A stretch of DNA of 64,000 nucleotides from Sunxiuqinia indica (GTDB lineage Bacteria > Bacteroidota > Bacteroidia > Bacteroidales > Prolixibacteraceae). A model generated the notes under the pieces. It ran no database searches, was not told the origin of the DNA, and worked only from the letters and a program-made list of their open reading frames with translations. This document shows, piece by piece, positions 60,861 through 64,000 of this stretch (positions are counted from its first letter, which is position 1; each line of letters begins with the position of its first letter). The stretch covers positions 236,318-300,317 of the forward strand of contig NZ_WVEM01000007.1 in assembly GCF_009847015.1 (NCBI RefSeq), read 5' to 3'. Position numbers and translations under genes: made by a program.

Positions 60861-61754
60861 TTATAAAATATCTTTTAGTTGTTCGAGTGAAGTGATAACA
60901 TAATCGGGTTGTGTTTTTGATGCTTGTTCGTGATCTTTTCGTAGGCGGTATGCACGCATGTCGCCCGCAAAAAAGCAGGTTTTAAATCCTACTTGCGATG
61001 AAGCATATATATCTTTTAACATGTCGTTGCCAACATACAGAACATCTTGTGGTTTTAGACCACGCTTTTTAAGTGGTTCAACTAACTCTTCATAAATTAG
61101 AGGGTCGGGTTTTCCTTTTAATATTTTGTAACTGAAAACTGACAAGTCTTTTTCAAAGCCATCGATGAATTCGTCGGTTTTTACTCTGCCATACAAAAAA
61201 TAATTCATGATAATTGGCGTATAGAATTGGGCATTAGAAACAATGCCAAGCGGATAACCTTTTGTTTTTAGATCGTCGAGTGTTTCTTTCAACCCCGGCA
61301 TTGGCCATACCTGGTTGCTCTTCAACTCAAATAAAAAAGTAAACAGCCTGATATTAGAAAAATCAGAGGACTTAATTAGACCATCAGCTTCAGCTTTTTT
61401 CAAGGTGCTGTCCCAAATTTCAACCAAATTCAATTCGGGAAAAGGTGTACCACTGTCTTTGGCGATTTGTTTCTCAAGCAGTATTACTTTTTCAAATATG
61501 CCATGAATTGCCATTAATTTATTTTCAGGAACTAGAATTTTGTACCCTGAATTACTTAATGCTTCGCTAAACATTGAGGCATCGTATGAATCCTGCATGA
61601 TATCGCCAGACGCCGATATAATTAAAGTGCCATAAATATCAAAAATGACAGCTTTTATGTTTTCAGCCTTTTTATAATTTGCTTGCGCATCAGTTGGGCG
61701 GATGGCAATCGGTTCAATCTTCTGTAAAAACGGCAGGAGTTTGTCTGTAAACAT
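60861..61754 (-). CDS. HAD-superfamily hydrolase with dehalogenase-like motif I
   Basis: 297 residues from the ATG at 61754. HAD motifs: I, AVIFDIYGTL with nucleophile Asp39; II, LGIVSNAQF; III, Lys in ILKGKPDPLIYEEL; IV, VLYVGNDMLKDIYAS. The residue two after the nucleophile is Tyr41 instead of the Asp that phosphatases use as acid/base; DxY is more typical of 2-haloacid dehalogenases. By position it would be expected to dephosphorylate glucosyl-3-phosphoglycerate, but this substitution makes that uncertain. First gene of the operon. Confidence 0.8.
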   Translation of the reverse strand: MFTDKLLPFLQKIEPIAIRPTDAQANYKKAENIKAVIFDIYGTLIISASGDIMQDSYDASMFSEALSNSGYKILVPENKLMAIHGIFEKVILLEKQIAKDSGTPFPELNLVEIWDSTLKKAEADGLIKSSDFSNIRLFTFLFELKSNQVWPMPGLKETLDDLKTKGYPLGIVSNAQFYTPIIMNYFLYGRVKTDEFIDGFEKDLSVFSYKILKGKPDPLIYEELVEPLKKRGLKPQDVLYVGNDMLKDIYASSQVGFKTCFFAGDMRAYRLRKDHEQASKTQPDYVITSLEQLKDIL

Positions 61755-62207
61755 GAATTGCAATTTTGAGATTTCGTTAAAAAAACTGATAGAGATTAGC
61801 AAGATAGATTCTAATGTCCGTAATTACAACGTTTCGTCAGTGTATCAGTTCATAATTTTACAAATGGATAAAGTTACATGCTGGTTTCAATGTCAATTTT
61901 TCGAGATGTCAGGAGTAACTGCGAGAAATTATCATTTTGCACGTATGGTTCGATTTTTAGTTTTCAGATTTACAAAAAGCATAGTAACGCTTATTTTGAT
62001 CCAATTGATCGGTTTGCAAACTGCGAAAGAAAAATGGATTTCATTATTTGGGCGTTGCCTAATTCTGACTAGGAACGAGATGCTGTTTAAATTAACTTTA
62101 AATCAGAGGAACTCGCTTTGATAACATATTTAAACCATGCAAATTCGGCTATTTTTGCAACGGTTTATTTCTAAAATAATAATAACACTATCCTAAAAAT
62201 TAATAAC
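61755..62207. other. Divergent promoter region, no gene
   Basis: Between the HAD gene and the PPi-PFK gene. TATTTTTG at 62150-62157 matches TAnnTTTG for the rightward gene, with no TTG at the normal distance. A frame at 61864-62121 is unconvincing. Confidence 0.4.
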
Positions 62208-63863
62208 ATGACCATTAGCGCATTACAAAAAGCAAGGGCAGAATACCAGCCTAAACTTCCAAAGTCTTTAAAAGGTTCTGTAAAAATTGTTGAAGGTGCA
62301 GTAACTGAATCTGTCGCTGACCAGGACGAAATAAAGAAACTATTCCCGAATACTTATGGAATGCCAATCTTAATTTTTGAAGAAGGAGCGGCTGCGGCAT
62401 CTGCTGCCGTTAACGTTGGTGTGATTCTTTCAGGAGGGCAGGCTCCGGGGGGACACAACGTTATTTCCGGTATTTTTGATGGAATTAAAAAGTTGAACCC
62501 AGACAGTAAGTTGTATGGCTTCCTTGGTGGTCCGGGAGGATTAGTTGATCATGATTATAAAGAAATTACTGCAGACTTTCTTGAAGGGTACCGAAATACC
62601 GGAGGTTTTGATATCATCGGTTCGGGCCGTACCAAGTTGGAAGAAGAAGCACAATTCGACAAAGGTCTTGAAATTCTAAAAGAACTCGATATTAAAGCAC
62701 TGGTAATTATCGGTGGTGATGACAGTAATACAAACGCCTGCGTATTGGCCGAATACTATGCTGCTAAAAATGCGGGAGTGCAGGTTGTCGGTTGCCCAAA
62801 GACGATTGATGGTGACTTGAAAAACGAAATGATTGAAACATCTTTCGGATTTGATACCGCAGTAAAAGTTTATTCAGAGTTGATTGGTAATATCCAACGC
62901 GATGCCAACTCAGCTAAAAAATACTGGCACTTCATCAAATTAATGGGGCGTTCAGCATCACACATTGGTTTGGAAGCTGCTTTGCAAACACAACCAAATA
63001 TTACATTGATTTCGGAAGAAGTTGCTGAGAAAAAGCAAACCCTTGATGAAATTGTGGAATACATGGCTGGCGTTATTAGCAAGCGTGCTGACGATGGCAA
63101 TAATTTTGGTGTTGCCCTGATTCCAGAGGGATTGATTGAATTCATTCCTGAAATGAAAACGTTAATTGCTGAGTTGAATGACTTGCTGGCTGAAGGCTCT
63201 GCAGTTGAGCAGGAATTCAAAATGATGAAAAAAAGCCATCGCCTGGAGTGGTTGGCAACGCAGTTAACTCCAGAATCTTCAGCTGTATTTCAATCATTAC
63301 CTACTGGAATAGCAAATCAGCTGACTTTAGATCGTGACCCGCACGGAAACGTTCAGGTTTCGTTGATTGAGACTGAAAAATTATTGGGTGAAATGGTTAA
63401 AACAAAATTAGATTCCATGAAATCCAGCGGAGAATTTAAAGGAAAATTTGGGACACAATATCACTTCTTTGGATATGAAGGACGTTGTGCTGCACCATCA
63501 AACTTCGATGCTGATTATTGCTACTCGTTGGGGTACACTGCTTCAGTATTGATTGGTTCAGGAAAAACCGGTTATATGTCGAGCGTGAGAAATACAACTG
63601 CTCCTGCTGATGAATGGATCGCTGGCGGAGTTCCGGTAACTCAAATGATGAACATGGAGAAACGCCACGGTCATATGAAGCCGGTAATTCAAAAAGCATT
63701 GGTCGAATTGGATGGGGCTCCTTACAAGTATCTTGTTGCAAATCGTGAAAAGTGGGCGATTGAAACCAGCTATTTATATCCGGGACCAATTCAATATTGG
63801 GGACCAACTGAAGTTTGTGATTTGACAACTGTTACGTTGCAACTTGAGCAAAAAGGAAAATAG
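62208..63863 (+). CDS. pfp: Diphosphate-fructose-6-phosphate 1-phosphotransferase (PPi-PFK)
   Basis: 551 residues. PFK fold: GVILSGGQAPGGHNVISGIF, FLGGPGGLVDHDYKEIT, GGDDSNTNAC with the second Asp typical of PPi-using enzymes, PKTIDGDLKNE with catalytic Asp, and LMGRSASHIGLEAAL. Long PFP-beta-type enzymes use pyrophosphate in reversible conversion of fructose 6-phosphate and the bisphosphate. Divergent from the glucosylglycerate operon; both feed the same triose/hexose pool. Nothing recognisable follows in 63864-64000. Confidence 0.93.
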   Translation: MTISALQKARAEYQPKLPKSLKGSVKIVEGAVTESVADQDEIKKLFPNTYGMPILIFEEGAAAASAAVNVGVILSGGQAPGGHNVISGIFDGIKKLNPDSKLYGFLGGPGGLVDHDYKEITADFLEGYRNTGGFDIIGSGRTKLEEEAQFDKGLEILKELDIKALVIIGGDDSNTNACVLAEYYAAKNAGVQVVGCPKTIDGDLKNEMIETSFGFDTAVKVYSELIGNIQRDANSAKKYWHFIKLMGRSASHIGLEAALQTQPNITLISEEVAEKKQTLDEIVEYMAGVISKRADDGNNFGVALIPEGLIEFIPEMKTLIAELNDLLAEGSAVEQEFKMMKKSHRLEWLATQLTPESSAVFQSLPTGIANQLTLDRDPHGNVQVSLIETEKLLGEMVKTKLDSMKSSGEFKGKFGTQYHFFGYEGRCAAPSNFDADYCYSLGYTASVLIGSGKTGYMSSVRNTTAPADEWIAGGVPVTQMMNMEKRHGHMKPVIQKALVELDGAPYKYLVANREKWAIETSYLYPGPIQYWGPTEVCDLTTVTLQLEQKGK

Positions 63864-64000
63864 TTCTTCATTGAATTAGCAATACTTCGGTTAAAACTTA
63901 GTTATTTATCTGATTGTCAGCAAAATAACCATTATTTATTAGTTTAAAACCGCAGGAATCTGTATCTTTAAAGTATTAATTACCAGTTAATTACTTTAAT

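Noticed and set aside
61864..62121. 85-residue plus-strand frame upstream of pfp
   Set aside because: Occupies the divergent promoter region, overlaps no recognisable motif, and its composition is not protein-like.

Overview
The window reads as chromosome of a Bacteroidota member, most likely a marine or sediment Marinilabiliales/Prolixibacteraceae-type bacterium. This is inferred from the CAZyme families, the DUF3826/DUF2490/DUF4956/DUF5777-type proteins, the TAnnTTTG-type promoter boxes, the near absence of Shine-Dalgarno sequences and the moderate AT content. No rRNA, tRNA or CRISPR array was seen.

Bases 1-35.7 kb are a carbohydrate island that looks like a rhamnogalacturonan-II (RG-II) pectin locus. 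It holds a truncated GH2 enzyme (1-2312), a polyphosphate-type cassette (2434-4502), a decayed gene, a LacI regulator (5099-6094) and two unknown envelope proteins. A leftward operon follows: GH28 polygalacturonase, GH105 unsaturated galacturonyl hydrolase and a GH95 enzyme with an inserted domain (13550-7774). Divergent from it is a rightward run: Fe-alcohol dehydrogenase, DapA-family aldolase, PdxA2-type dehydrogenase, DUF1537 four-carbon-acid kinase and a Na+ symporter (14287-20145). Then come secreted enzymes: a beta-helix fusion, a GH140 apiosidase-like protein, a sialidase-fold propeller, an MGH1-like alpha/alpha-barrel, DUF3826, a second propeller and an esterase (20225-31646). No SusC/SusD pair is present. 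An IS3 relic and a MITE-like palindromic element separate this from a small GPH-transporter/GH43 pair.

The main hypothesis is that the five genes at 14287-20145 import and catabolise DHA (3-deoxy-D-lyxo-2-heptulosaric acid), a sugar found in RG-II. Aldol cleavage of DHA would give pyruvate plus a four-carbon aldehyde acid. Reduction of that aldehyde gives, by stereochemistry, D-threonate, the known substrate of DUF1537 kinase/PdxA2 pairs, which ends at DHAP. The neighbouring propeller plus alpha/alpha-barrel genes look like a split version of the fused GH143 (DHA hydrolase)-GH142 enzyme of Bacteroides. LacI-type operator candidates lie upstream of the lacI gene and in the divergent GH28/Fe-ADH intergenic region.

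Bases 36-43 kb are housekeeping or unknown genes: a 593-residue unknown, uvrA, an ECF sigma factor, and an SPFH/ribbon-helix-helix/zinc-ribbon trio. Bases 43.4-54.5 kb are an electron-transfer island: a Cys-rich Crp/Fnr regulator, five c-type cytochromes with 25 heme-binding motifs in total, an outer-membrane-barrel candidate, a membrane cytochrome b and a fused CcsBA heme ligation protein.

Bases 54.5-64 kb hold an SDR protein, a DUF3124 lipoprotein, and a leftward four-gene operon (HAD hydrolase, GT81-like glucosyltransferase, GH13_18 phosphorylase, glycerate kinase) that could make and recycle glucosylglycerate. A PPi-dependent phosphofructokinase is transcribed divergently from it.
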